Origin: Nissolia schottii
Lineage: Eukaryota > Streptophyta > Magnoliopsida > Fabales > Fabaceae
DNA: 64,000 nucleotides
Reading direction: 5' to 3'
Assembly (NCBI GenBank): GCA_003254905.1
Contig: QANU01008832.1
Location: 123,435-187,434 of the forward strand
Numbering within the stretch: position 1 is the stretch's first letter; each line of letters starts with the position of its first letter. Positions 26,216 to 37,586 of the stretch are shown piece by piece. A model generated the notes under the pieces. It had not been told where the DNA came from. It was given only the letters and a program-made list of their open reading frames with translations, and made no database searches. Made by a program: the position numbers and the translations under genes.

Positions 26216-28143
26216 GTTAGCAGCGTCAACAGTAAGTGCCGGAGTGGCCTCAAGCGGCGTACTTTGGTGTGTTGAAGACTCAGATGCATCAGCGTTACAA
26301 ACTCGTCTTTATCCATCTGCTAATCCAGTTCTTCTTCTACGACGTGTCCTCCGATCACCCTGGTCATCGACATCAATTAACGGTGGAATGCTAGTCATAG
26401 TAGAAGGAGCTAACTGAAGTTGTTCCCTTGCAGATAGGATAGCCTAGACTGATGTTCGAAGCTTGTCCATGGTAAATGCAGAATGCGGATCAATAGACCA
26501 AAGATGTTGTTACTCTGCAATGTTAGCCTAACAAATTGAAATACAAATAATTATCATCAATAATACAAAATAAATCTTTTTAAAAAAATTATTGACATGA
26601 AACTTACCACAACTCCTAGAGTTGCCGAAGATCGACTGATCCAACGTCGAGTGATTTTTTTATTCCATTGCATGTATTGTGAATGTGAAGTCAAAGGCTC
26701 GCGCAATGGTCTTTGACTAACAATCCGTGCTCGACGATCATCCCAGTAGGCAATATATTGCCTATGCACATTTGGCCAATACTGGTCGGTCTTTCTGGCC
26801 AGGTGATGTTATGCAGATGATCCGGTTGATGTGGCCTCGATGATAAAGGTTGATCCATACCAAGCTGACACATAACTCTGTCAGGTTGGTGCCACTCAAC
26901 AATGAAGAAGCATATTAGAGTGACCACTGCTCGCCAAATGGATTCCCCAGCAGTGCAAAAGTTGGGGAGGTTTGCCAATATTTCAACAGTATATGGCTCC
27001 CACACAATCTAAGAAAAAGTTAACAAAGTTATTAAGAACATTATAATCGAATGTGCAATAATAAATACAAATTTTATATAATTACCTCATTTTTTCCCTT
27101 CAATTAATCAAAGAAATGATGATAATACTAAAGATTATGCAGTGGCGAATCCGATAAAACTTTATGAGTGTGCGACCTAATTCAAATTTAAATACAAATA
27201 CACATTAGTTAATCATAAAATGCACATTGAATATAGGAAGCTAAAAGAATAAACAAACAAATAAATAACACTTACTTAAATCCTAATGGACGACAGAATG
27301 CACGATTAGCCAGATAGTTAGTCCAGGTTTCCTCGTCGGCAGGGTTAGTCAATGTAGGGGCAAAACGAGGAAATCTATGCCACACCCAATACTGGAGGAT
27401 AGTGCAAGGGCCTCCAATGTCATGGTTATCATAATCAGTAGCCTTGCACAACTCACTATACATAAATGCTAAGGCTGCTGATCCCCAGCTATATGTTCCA
27501 GTCTGCTCCAAGTCCTTTAGTAGTGGGAGGTACATAAAATGGACCCATGACCCTAAATGGTCTGGAAACAATGTGCCTCCAATGAAATGAAGTAAGTATG
27601 CTCGTGCATACTGCTGGACCAAGACAGGGTCTGCATCATCATCAGGCTCATTGTCTAGTAGATCAGATAACCATGACAATCGAATGCACGATCCAGAATA
27701 CCCACTCTGCACTGGTGGGCGCACATCAAGTAACTCCTCACAGTGATCCACCAAGTCTGAATCCTGGGACGACCAATAACAGCTTGACCATCAATGGAGA
27801 GACTAGAAATAATGCCAACGTCCTCCAATGACATGGTGCACTCCCCAGCAGGCATGTGAAACGTATGGGTCTCAGGACGCCATCTCTCCGCCAACGCTGT
27901 GATCAAATGGTGATCAATAGTGTAATATCCCATGTGAACAATCCCTATAAAACCCGCCTTCTCTAAGTAAGGAACGATACACTCTGGGGGCTCTCTATAT
28001 TGTTCAAAGTGTTTAGGGGCGTGTACTCTCCTAACACGTAATACCCTATCACGAGCATCGTTCCAAATATGTTGTGACACATGACAGGTTTGTAGATCCA
28101 GAACAGAAGCGTCCTCTAGACCAGGGTTAATATACTGAGCCAT

Positions 28144-28537
28144 CTTATACGCTGTAATATACCACAAAACAGAACAAAATAAAACATCAAATGTGTTGAT
28201 CACTAACATAATCAAATAAAACAAAACATTGCAAAATAATACATAAAATGTGTTGAACATAAAATACATGTCATACATGCCCTCAGCCATAACAATAGCA
28301 ACACACAAACAACTTATACATAAACACAAATACATGTCATCTAATAAATGTTCATCCATAATAACAAATAATGTGAAACTAGTTTAACTTGATGGTCCAC
28401 CACCATCATTCACAACAGCTTTACAACGACGACTATTGTGGTCAATTTTTCTGCTTTGTGATGTTGCATCGGGCCCTGCTCAACCTAACCCATCTCATTT
28501 CTAATTCTACTTGCCTTAGGTCGCCCTTTTTCTCTGC
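28144..28537. other. Spacer between PMD gene and transposase
   Basis: AT-rich, no function assigned. The open frame upstream of the PMD ATG (to 28,359) is hydrophobic, low-complexity and starts without PMD-like residues, so it is treated as leader. Confidence 0.4.
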
Positions 28538-31060
28538 TTAATCAAGATCAAGCACCAATGTCAGATCAGGAGTTGGTGGCCACCATGGTTCATCCTTAAT
28601 GGGCTCCCACGGAGCCTCATAAGCTCGAAGAACACTTTTGTTTTTATACACATGGTGCACATACTGATAAGGGTCAATCGCCTTGGAAGAACATGCTGCT
28701 AATGCATGAGAACAAGGAAAGTGCAATGCTTGAAACATCTTACAGTCATACCAACCTTCTTGAAGGCTTAAAGTAAATTTTTTTTATTAATTTCTTGTGT
28801 TTGAGGGTTGAATGCCTCTTCGACAAGAAATTTAGTTTTCTGCCTATCAACTAAGGTGGCATGGTGGGAGCTTGCCTTATCGATGTTTGGCAACCAATGT
28901 TCATAAAAAGCATCAGTATATTGTTGATTATCCACATAAAGCTTCTTTTTGGCATTGGATTTTCTCTTCACAAAGTATTCTACCAATTTGAAATAAGTCA
29001 TCTGAACCAGTGCAGTTATTGGTAGATGTCTGGCATCCTTTAAAACTCCATTAATGCACTCTGACAGGTTGGTTGTCATATGGCCAAATCTTTGACCGCC
29101 TTCATCATATGCTAAACTCCACTTTTCTTTAGGAATTCTATTAATCCAGTTGGATATTTCCTCTGTTTCAGTGAATTTATCCAACTTCGCTTCAAATTTT
29201 GGTCGACAAGGTTCACGTCCTACAAAATTACAGCCATGGTTATTATCTACCTAGACCATATAGTCATGGATATTTTAAATGAAAGAAACAAATTTATTAC
29301 CTATGCGCTTCAGAGGGTTCTACAATGACACGTTGTGAAACTTGCTATTGAAATTACTGGCAATGTGACGTAGATAGTACACATTATATGCATGAGGTGG
29401 TTACCATCCAAGGTGCACATTATCCACTGTTGCTATGATGCTCTTGTGATGATCATATATCAGACATATACCTTGCTCCCGTGTGACATGTTCATGAATA
29501 CACGATAAGAATCAACTCCAAGTCTCCTTTGTTTTACCATCAGCAATAGCAAATGCAAGAGGCAATGGCCTTTAGTTTCCATCTTGTGTAGTTGCAATTA
29601 ACAATTTTTGTTTATATTTCCCATACAAATGAGTCCCATCAACCTGAATAAATGGCTTGTAAAACCGAAATCCAAGCACACATGGTTTGAAAGTCCAAAA
29701 CAATCGAACAAACATTTTCTTTGAGGAATCAACTCAATTATGCACCACATAGTCATCAATTTCCAACAAGACCACAATGTCTAGCATAAAATGCTTCATG
29801 GCATCTACCCATCTAGGCAACCTCTCGTAACTTCTTCCCAATCACCAAAATCTCAATGCATGCTCTTTGTTTCGCCAACCAAGCTTTCCGATAGGACAAA
29901 TTGTAACCAAATATATTTTTAATCCTCTTAAGTATCATGCATATCTTAACATCAGATCTTGTTCTAACCATGCCCTGTATATACTTCTGGACCAACACAG
30001 ATCACAACTTCTTATGATCTTGTGTCATAGAGATGTTTACACAAGTGTGAGATCTATTGTATTGAGAGATTTTCCATTGATTACATCTCTTACTGTTAAT
30101 AGCTCTGATTCTCCAATTGCAAGAAGCCCCAAATTGAGAACACTTAGAGGTTAGCCTTTGTGTATCAAAGTGATCAACCTTATAATCTCGATGTCTTCTG
30201 ATAGAATAATGATCTAAAGCTGATTTCACCGCATCTTTTGTTGGAAATTGCAATCCAACAAACAGTTCTTCTTGTGAGATCCATGCGTCATACTCAACAA
30301 ATCCAGCGCTCTCGGACGGTCTAGCAAATGCATCCCAATTAGTTTATGAAAATTGAGGGCAAGGAGGCTTAAACACATTTTTAGGAGTAACACTAGCTGG
30401 ATGAACATTGCTAGCGAAAACACCAATTGGAAGGTCAGGGTTAGGAACAGAGCATATTGGAGAAACTTGATGCACATTAACAAATGCATCAACCTCATAT
30501 TCTGAATCCATACTTAAATCATCATCATCATCAGCAGCAGGGGAATACTCTTCATCATCACTTGTGTCAAATAACACTTTTCTCATATTGATTGAAGTTG
30601 TAAGTAGAGATTGAAAAGTTTCAGGATTTTGAGATAGGGTCACATCTTCTTCAAACACAGGAGCAAAATGTCTCATTGATGATTGCGTGTTGATAGGGTT
30701 TAAAGGCACATGACTTTTTCCCTCCCTTGTCTCTACCTCGAAAAACACCTCCATAGTAGACATATCTAAATTTTCTTCAAAAGCATCTATCATGTATGTA
30801 ACATCTTCATCATCAAGCATATCAACACCAACAAATTTTGAGCTCACACCCAACCCTTGTAATAATCGAAAAACAATTCTTGATAGAAATTGATTCTCTT
30901 GTAACTTTAATTTCAAACAAATTTTTCCCTCCAAATCTTTTAGACTCATACCCCTCTTAATTATCATAGATGTCGGGATAGGACCATCATACATAAACTC
31001 ACGTTCACCTTCATACATTCTCCCATTCGAAGGAACGAGCACAATAAGAGATTTCCTCAT
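28538..31060 (-). pseudogene. MuDR-type (mudrA-like) transposase, decayed, first copy
   Basis: Read leftwards from ATG 31,060. The N-terminal PB1-like region (MRKSLIVLVPSNGRMYEGER) is followed by an acidic linker (DDDDDLSMDSEYEVD). Next comes the MuDR DNA-binding region (QFPTKDAVKSALDHYSIRRH, SKCSQFGASCNWRIRA) and the catalytic MULE core with DGTHLYGKYKQKLLIA near 29,635-29,590 and GICLIYDHHKSIIATVDN near 29,470-29,420. NLSECINGVLKDARHLPI and a SWIM zinc-finger end (FQALHFPCSHALAAC) complete it. Frame-preserving stops occur at 30,344-30,346 and 30,002-30,004 and further stops lie in the core, so the enzyme is dead. Stops shared by both copies are real; single-copy indels may be sequence errors. 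Confidence 0.85.
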
Positions 31061-31735
31061 TTTCTAATTGTGTTTAAAACACATTCTATGTAAAACATAC
31101 ATACAACATTTATAGTATACTATACTACACTATGCATCAATCTATCATAAGTTGCTACTGATACAGACAACATACAATACTATATTACTCTATACATCAA
31201 TCTATCATAAATTGCACACCAAACTAATAAAGTTAACATTTATATAATCAATTTAAAGAAATTAATTTACACATACTAATTAAATTATAAATTTTAATAA
31301 ATTAAAACTTACAAGTATGTCGCACAAATTGAATTCAAAAGTTGGACAGCTTGCCTTAAACAATCCAAGAGCGGGATAGAGAATTTTAGAGAGAGAAAGT
31401 TTTTAGAGAGATAATGAATTTTCATAAAATGAGAATGGTGGTGGGGGTGAGTATATAGTTATCAGGGGAAAAATTTGCCAAACCGGTTGACAAATTCCTA
31501 CTGAATTCGCCAAATCGGTTGGCGAATTCCTATCGAATTTGCCGAATCAATTGGTGAATACTTAACTGACGTGGCGTTTGGGTTGGCGAAGTCATACAGG
31601 ATTCGCCAAGAGAGTTGGCAAATCTGACGTGAATTTGGAAACAAGGGTATTTTGATAATTTGTTTATGTATCAGGGGCATTTTAGTAAAAAAAATCCAAA
31701 AAAAGTTGGCTATACATTGACAATTATTTGGCAGT
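31061..31735 (-). mobile_element. Transposon 5' region with palindromic sub-terminal motifs
   Basis: Upstream side of the transposase. About 31,470-31,625 carries at least five versions of 'ttcgccaaatcggttggcgaa', many forming short palindromes. This could be a sub-terminal transposase-binding array. The terminus proper is probably near 31,690-31,735 ('cattttagtaaaaaaaatcc'), but I could not find its inverted partner at the other end. Confidence 0.45.
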
Positions 31736-31739
31736 AGTT

Positions 31740-32310
31740 AATTAATTAGTATTTATAAATTATTATCATCGGATTAGCAGAGTCCTCTGTTTTTCGGCTG
31801 CACAGCCAGGGAAACAGTTGGGACTTGGAACTGCAAGTGTCTTTCTGTTTGATTCGGAAGCAATCAATCACAGTCTCAGGAACTTTCTTTCCCATTTACT
31901 CCGAGTCAAGGGTTTCCAATCTCTCCCCCCCCCCCAAGTTTCGAACTTTTGTTATGGTTAATATCATTTTAGATACCCACATCGGATTTCATTCAAATTC
32001 CCCATATCATCTGATTTTCTGTTTAACAACAACCGAGATTTACCCCCCTGGAGGTACGAATATCTGTACAGGTATATGCGGCTTCTGCTTCTGCATAGTG
32101 TTAAAAGCATTAGCTTTAATTCTTTCCATTGAATTTATTTATTTTTTGAGGTCTTGTGCTTTGGTGAGTGAAGAATTTGGTTATTCTCTTACAATACCCT
32201 TTTATTTGATTTAGAAAAAAAAAAACCCTTATCTATGTTTTATGTTGGGTGAAGCATATTAGTGATAATGCATTGCTGGGTTTGTAATTTGTGTGATATG
32301 CTTTATTCGT
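31740..32310 (+). other. First copy of the MRS2 5' leader and first intron start
   Basis: Identical in content to 36,734-37,304, which leads directly into the MRS2 coding exon. It contains a run of C at about 31,926-31,935 and a short frame without recognised function. It belongs to the duplicated block and probably does not exist as a second promoter. Confidence 0.6.
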
Positions 32311-32311
32311 N
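32311..32311. other. Single-N assembly gap between the two 4,993-bp copies
   Basis: The N is the junction of the direct duplication: sequence to its left ends at ctttattcgt, and the same word is followed by acaatatcgg at the end of the second copy. Confidence 0.9.
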
Positions 32312-33138
32312 TTAGTCCAGGTTTCCTCGTCGGCAGGGTTAGTCAATGTAGGGGCAAAACGAGGAAATCTATGCCACACCCAATACTGGAGGATAGTGCA
32401 AGGGCCTCCAATGTCATGGTTATCATAATCAGTAGCCTTGCACAACTCACTATACATAAATGCTAAGGCTGCTGATCCCCAGCTATATGTTCCAGTCTGC
32501 TCCAAGTCCTTTAGTAGTGGGAGGTACATAAAATGGACCCATGACCCTAAATGGTCTGGAAACAATGTGCCTCCAATGAAATGAAGTAAGTATGCTCGTG
32601 CATACTGCTGGACCAAGACAGGGTCTGCATCATCATCAGGCTCATTGTCTAGTAGATCAGATAACCATGACAATCGAATGCACGATCCAGAATACCCACT
32701 CTGCACTGGTGGGCGCACATCAAGTAACTCCTCACAGTGATCCACCAAGTCTGAATCCTGGGTACGACCAATAACAGCTTGACCATCAATGGAGAGACTA
32801 CAAATAATGCCAACGTCCTCCAATGATATGGTGCACTCCCCAGCAGGCATGTGAAACGTATGGGTCTCAGGACGCCATCTCTCCGCCAACGCTGTGATCA
32901 AATGGTGATCAATAGTGTAATATCCCATGTGAACAATCCCTATAAAACCCGCCTTCTCTAAGTAAGGAACGATACACTCTGGGGGCTCTCTATATTGTTC
33001 AAAGTGTTTAGGGGCGTGTACTCTCCTAACACGTAATACCCTATCACGAGCATCGTTCCAAATATGTTGTGACACATGACAGGTTTGTAGATCCAGAACA
33101 GAAGCGTCCTCTAGACCAGGGTTAATATACTGAGCCAT
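32312..33138 (-). pseudogene. PMD gene, second copy, cut off by the N
   Basis: Same first exon as the PMD gene at 27,276-28,143, starting ATG 33,138, but here the frame continues without the 1-bp loss (VIGRTQDSDLVDHCEELLDV) up to DEETWT, where the N ends it. It supports the idea that the first copy's frameshift is a sequence error or an allelic change. Confidence 0.75.
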
Positions 33139-33532
33139 CTTATACGCTGTAATATACCACAAAACAGAACAAAATAAAACATCAAATGTGTTGATCACTA
33201 ACATAATCAAATAAAACAAAACATTGCAAAATAATACATAAAATGTGTTGAACATAAAATACATGTCATACATGCCCTCAGCCATAACAATAGCAACACA
33301 CAAACAACTTATACATAAACACAAATACATGTCATCTAATAAATGTTCATCCATAATAACAAATAATGTGAAACTAGTTTAACTTGATGGTCCACCACCA
33401 TCATTCACAACAGCTTTACAACGACGACTATTGTGGTCAATTTTTCTGCTTTGTGATGTTGCATCGGGCCCTGCTCAACCTAACCCATCTCATTTCTAAT
33501 TCTACTTGCCTTAGGTCGCCCTTTTTCTCTGC

Positions 33533-36054
33533 TTAATCAAGATCAAGCACCAATGTCAGATCAGGAGTTGGTGGCCACCATGGTTCATCCTTAATGGGCT
33601 CCCACGGAGCCTCATAAGCTCGAAGAACACTTTTGTTTTTATACACATGGTGCACATACTGATAAGGGTCAATCGCCTTGGAAGAACATGCTGCTAATGC
33701 ATGAGAACAAGGAAAGTGCAATGCTTGAAACATCTTACAGTCATACCAACCTTCTTGAAGGCTTAAAGTAAATTTTTTTTATTAATTTCTTGTGTTTGAG
33801 GGTTGAATGCCTCTTCGACAAGAAATTTAGTTTTCTGCCTATCAACTAAGGTGGCATGGTGGGAGCTTGCCTTATCGATGTTTGGCAACCAATGTTCATA
33901 AAAAGCATCAGTATATTGTTGATTATCCACATAAAGCTTCTTTTGGCATTGGATTTTCTCTTCACAAAGTATTCTACCAATTTGAAATAAGTCATCCGAA
34001 CCAGTGCAGTTATTGGTAGATGTCTGGCACCCTTTAAAACTCCATTAATGCACTCTGACAGGTTGGTTGTCATATGGCCAAATCTTTGACCGCCTTCATC
34101 ATATGCTAATCTCCACTTTTCTTTAGGAATTCTATTAATCCAGTTGGATATTTCCTCTGTTTCAGTGAATTTATCTAACTTCGCTTCAAATTTTGGTCGA
34201 CAAGGTTCACGTCCTACAAAATTACAGCCATGGTTATTATCTACCTAGACCATATAGTCATGGATATTTTAAATGAAAGAAACAAATTTATTACCTATGC
34301 GCTTCAGAGGGTTCTACAATGACACGTTGTGAAACTTGCTATTGAAATTACTGGCAATGTGACGTAGATAGTACACATTATATGCATGAGGTGGTTACCA
34401 TCCAAGGTGCACATTATCCACTGTTGCTATGATGCTCTTGTGATGATCAGATATCAGACATATACCTTGCTCCCGTGTGACATGTTCATGAATACACGAT
34501 AAGAATCAACTCCAAGTCTCCTTTGTTTTACCATCAGCAATAGCAAATGCAAGAGGCAATGGCCTTCAGTTTCCATCTTGTGTAGTTGCAATTAACAATT
34601 TTTGTTTATATTTCCCATACAAATGAGTCCCATCAACCTGAATAAATGGCTTGTAAAACCGAAATCCAAGCACACATGGTTTGAAAGTCCAAAACAATCG
34701 AACAAACATTTTCTTTGAGGAATCAACTCAATTATGCACCACATAGTCATCAATTTCCAACAAGACCACAATGTCTAGCATAAAATGCTTCATGGCATCT
34801 ACCCATCTAGGCAACCTCTCGTAAGTTCTTCCCAATCACCAAAATCTCAATGCATGCTCTTTGTTTCGCCAACCAAGCTTTCCGATATGACAAATTGTAA
34901 CCAAATATATTTTTAATCCTCTCAAGTATCATGCATATCTTAACATCAGATCTTGTTCTAACCATGCCCTGTATATACTTCTGGACCAACACAGATCACA
35001 ACTTCTTATGATCTTGTGTCATAGAGATGTTTACACAAGTGTGAGATCTATTGTATTGAGAGATTTTCCATTGATTACATCTCTTACTGTTAATAGCTCT
35101 GATTCTCCAATTGCAAGAAGCCCCAAATTGAGAACACTTAGAGGTTAGCCTTTGTGTATCAAAGTGATCAACCTTATAATCTCGATGTCTTCTGATAGAA
35201 TAATGATCTAAAGCTGATTTCACCGCATCTTTTGTTGGAAATTGCAATCCAACAAACAGTTCTTCTTGTGAGATCCATGCGTCATACTCAACAAATCCAG
35301 CGCTCTCGGACGGTCTAGCAAATGCATCCCAATTAGTTTATGAAAATTGAGGGCAAGGAGGCTTAAACACATTTTTAGGAGTAACACTAGCTGGATGAAC
35401 ATTGCTAGCGAAAACACCAATTGGAAGGTCAGGGTTAGGAACAGAGCATATTGGAGAAACTTGATGCACATTAACAAATGCATCAACCTCATATTCTGAA
35501 TCCATACTTAAATCATCATCATCATCAGCAGCAGGGGAATACTCTTCATCATCACTTGTGTCAAATAACACTTTTCTCATATTGATTGAAGTTGTAAGTA
35601 GAGATTGAAAAGTTTCAGGATTTTGAGATAGGGTCACATCTTCTTCAAACACAGGAGCAAAATGTCTCATTGATGATTGCGTGTTGATAGGGTTTAAAGG
35701 CACATGACTTTTTCCCTCCCTTGTCTCTACCTCGAAAAACACCTCCATAGTAGACATATCTAAATTTTCTTCAAAAGCATCTATCATGTATGTAACATCT
35801 TCATCATCAAGCATATCAACACCAACAAATTTTGAGCTCACACCCAACCCTTGTAATAATCGAAAAACAATTCTTGATAGAAATTGATTCTCTTGTAACT
35901 TTAATTTCAAACAAATTTTTCCCTCCAAATCTTTTAGACTCATACCCCTCTTAATTATCATAGATGTCGGGATAGGACCATCATACATAAACTCACGTTC
36001 ACCTTCATACATTCTCCCATTCGAAGGAACGAGCACAATAAGAGATTTCCTCAT
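33533..36054 (-). pseudogene. MuDR-type transposase, decayed, second copy
   Basis: Matches the transposase at 28,538-31,060 domain for domain, with the same in-frame stops. It has its own 1-bp loss in a T run at about 33,943 ('cttcttttgg' against 'cttctttttgg'), which shifts the NLSECINGVLK region's downstream frame. It lies in the probable artefact duplication. Confidence 0.8.
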
Positions 36055-36464
36055 TTTCTAATTGTGTTTAAAACACATTCTATGTAAAACATACATACAA
36101 CATTTATAGTATACTATACTACACTATGCATCAATCTATCATAAGTTGCTACTGATACAGACAACATACAATACTATATTACTCTATACATCAATCTATC
36201 ATAAATTGCACACCAAACTAATAAAGTTAACATTTATATAATCAATTTAAAGAAATTAATTTACACATACTAATTAAATTATAAATTTTAATAAATTAAA
36301 ACTTACAAGTATGTCGCACAAATTGAATTCAAAAGTTGGACAGCTTGCCTTAAACAATCCAAGAGCGGGATAGAGAATTTTAGAGAGAGAAAGTTTTTAG
36401 AGAGATAATGAATTTTCAGAAAATGAGAATGGTGGTGGGGGTGAGTATATAGTTATCAGGGGAA

Positions 36465-36620
36465 AAATTTGCCAAACCGGTTGACAAATTCCTACTGAAT
36501 TCGCCAAATCGGTTGGCGAATTCCTATCGAATTTGCCGAATCAATTGGTGAATACTTAACTGACGTGGCGTTTGGGTTGGCGAAGTCATACAGGATTCGC
36601 CAAGAGAGTTGGCAAATCTG
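36465..36620. repeat. Palindromic 'ttcgccaaaycggttggcgaa' cluster, second copy
   Basis: Same sub-terminal array as at 31,470-31,625, here in sequence contiguous with the MRS2 leader. The last motif lies about 160 bp from the likely MRS2 transcribed region. Confidence 0.5.
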
Positions 36621-37586
36621 ACGTGAATTTGGAAACAAGGGTATTTTGATAATTTGTTTATGTATCAGGGGCATTTTAGTAAAAAAAATCCAAAAAAAGT
36701 TGGCTATACATTGACAATTATTTGGCAGTAGTTAATTAATTAGTATTTATAAATTATTATCATCGGATTAGCAGAGTCCTCTGTTTTTCGGCTGCACAGC
36801 CAGGGAAACAGTTGGGACTTGGAACTGCAAGTGTCTTTCTGTTTGATTCGGAAGCAATCAATCACAGTCTCAGGAACTTTCTTTCCCATTTACTCCGAGT
36901 CAAGGGTTTCCAATCTCTCCCCCCCCCCCAAGTTTCGAACTTTTGTTATGGTTAATATCATTTTAGATACCCACATCGGATTTCATTCAAATTCCCCATA
37001 TCATCTGATATTCTGTTTAACAACAACCGAGATTTACCCCCCTGGAGGTACGAATATCTGTACAGGTATATGCGGCTTCTGCTTCTGCATAGTGTTAAAA
37101 GCATTAGCTTTAATTCTTTCCATTGAATTTATTTATTTTTTGAGGTCTTGTGCTTTGGTGAGTGAAGAATTTGGTTATTCTCTTACAATACCCTTTTATT
37201 TGATTTAGAAAAAAAAAAACCCTTATCTATGTTTTATGTTGGGTGAAGCATATTAGTGATAATGCATTGCTGGGTTTGTAATTTGTGTGATATGCTTTAT
37301 TCGTACAATATCGGGTACTTGAGCTCTTAGTTTTCCCAACCTGGGTATTTCTTTTTTATTGTCAAGTTATTAGATCCCCAGGGATATAATTGATTTCACT
37401 GGCCACGAGTATGTTGAGAAATTGATAATATGTATCGGGACAGATTGATCTTATAATATGTATGATTATTATCACTTGTATGATGTTATGTTTGTATAAT
37501 GATATTGGAATCTGGAATCCATAGGGTGTTAAGGTGGCTAATTCTCTTACCTCATGTATGTTTTCAGCAACTATCAACCCTTGATA

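Larger units (their letters stand above)
24409..28143 (-). pseudogene. Plant mobile domain (PMD) protein of a MuDR-type transposon, broken
   Basis: Read leftwards from ATG 28,143, the protein starts MAQYINPGLEDASV. It contains PMD hallmarks: FEQYREPP, HHLITALAERWRPETHTFHM, GECTMSLEDVG, then a loop region to NYLANRAFCRPLGFK. PMD proteins (MAIN/MAIL family and relatives in MULEs) have no settled biochemical activity. Likely exons are 27,276-28,143, about 27,087-27,172, 26,608-27,010 and a last exon reading through 26,500-26,049 into 24,486-24,409, where the tail DPHPRMPPHFDAQH ends in TAG. That last exon is split by a 1,562-bp solo LTR. This copy also has a 1-bp loss near 27,769 that shifts the frame; the second copy is intact there. 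Its position beside a mudrA-type transposase in the same direction marks it as a transposon gene. Confidence 0.75.
27318..37304. repeat. 4,993-bp near-identical direct duplication around an N
   Basis: 27,318-32,310 and 32,312-37,304 are the same length (4,993 bp) and almost identical, separated only by the N at 32,311. The first copy runs on smoothly from the PMD exon at its left. The second runs on smoothly into the MRS2 gene at its right. The few differences include single-base indels near 27,769/32,763 and 28,946/33,943. The content is PMD exon 1, the transposase, the transposon 5' end and the MRS2 leader. This is best explained as two overlapping contig ends or haplotypes placed side by side. 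Confidence 0.85.

Noticed and set aside
27318..37304. True tandem gene duplication of the transposon and MRS2 promoter
   Set aside because: The N falls exactly at the junction and the copies are of equal length with complementary flank continuity; a contig overlap is simpler.
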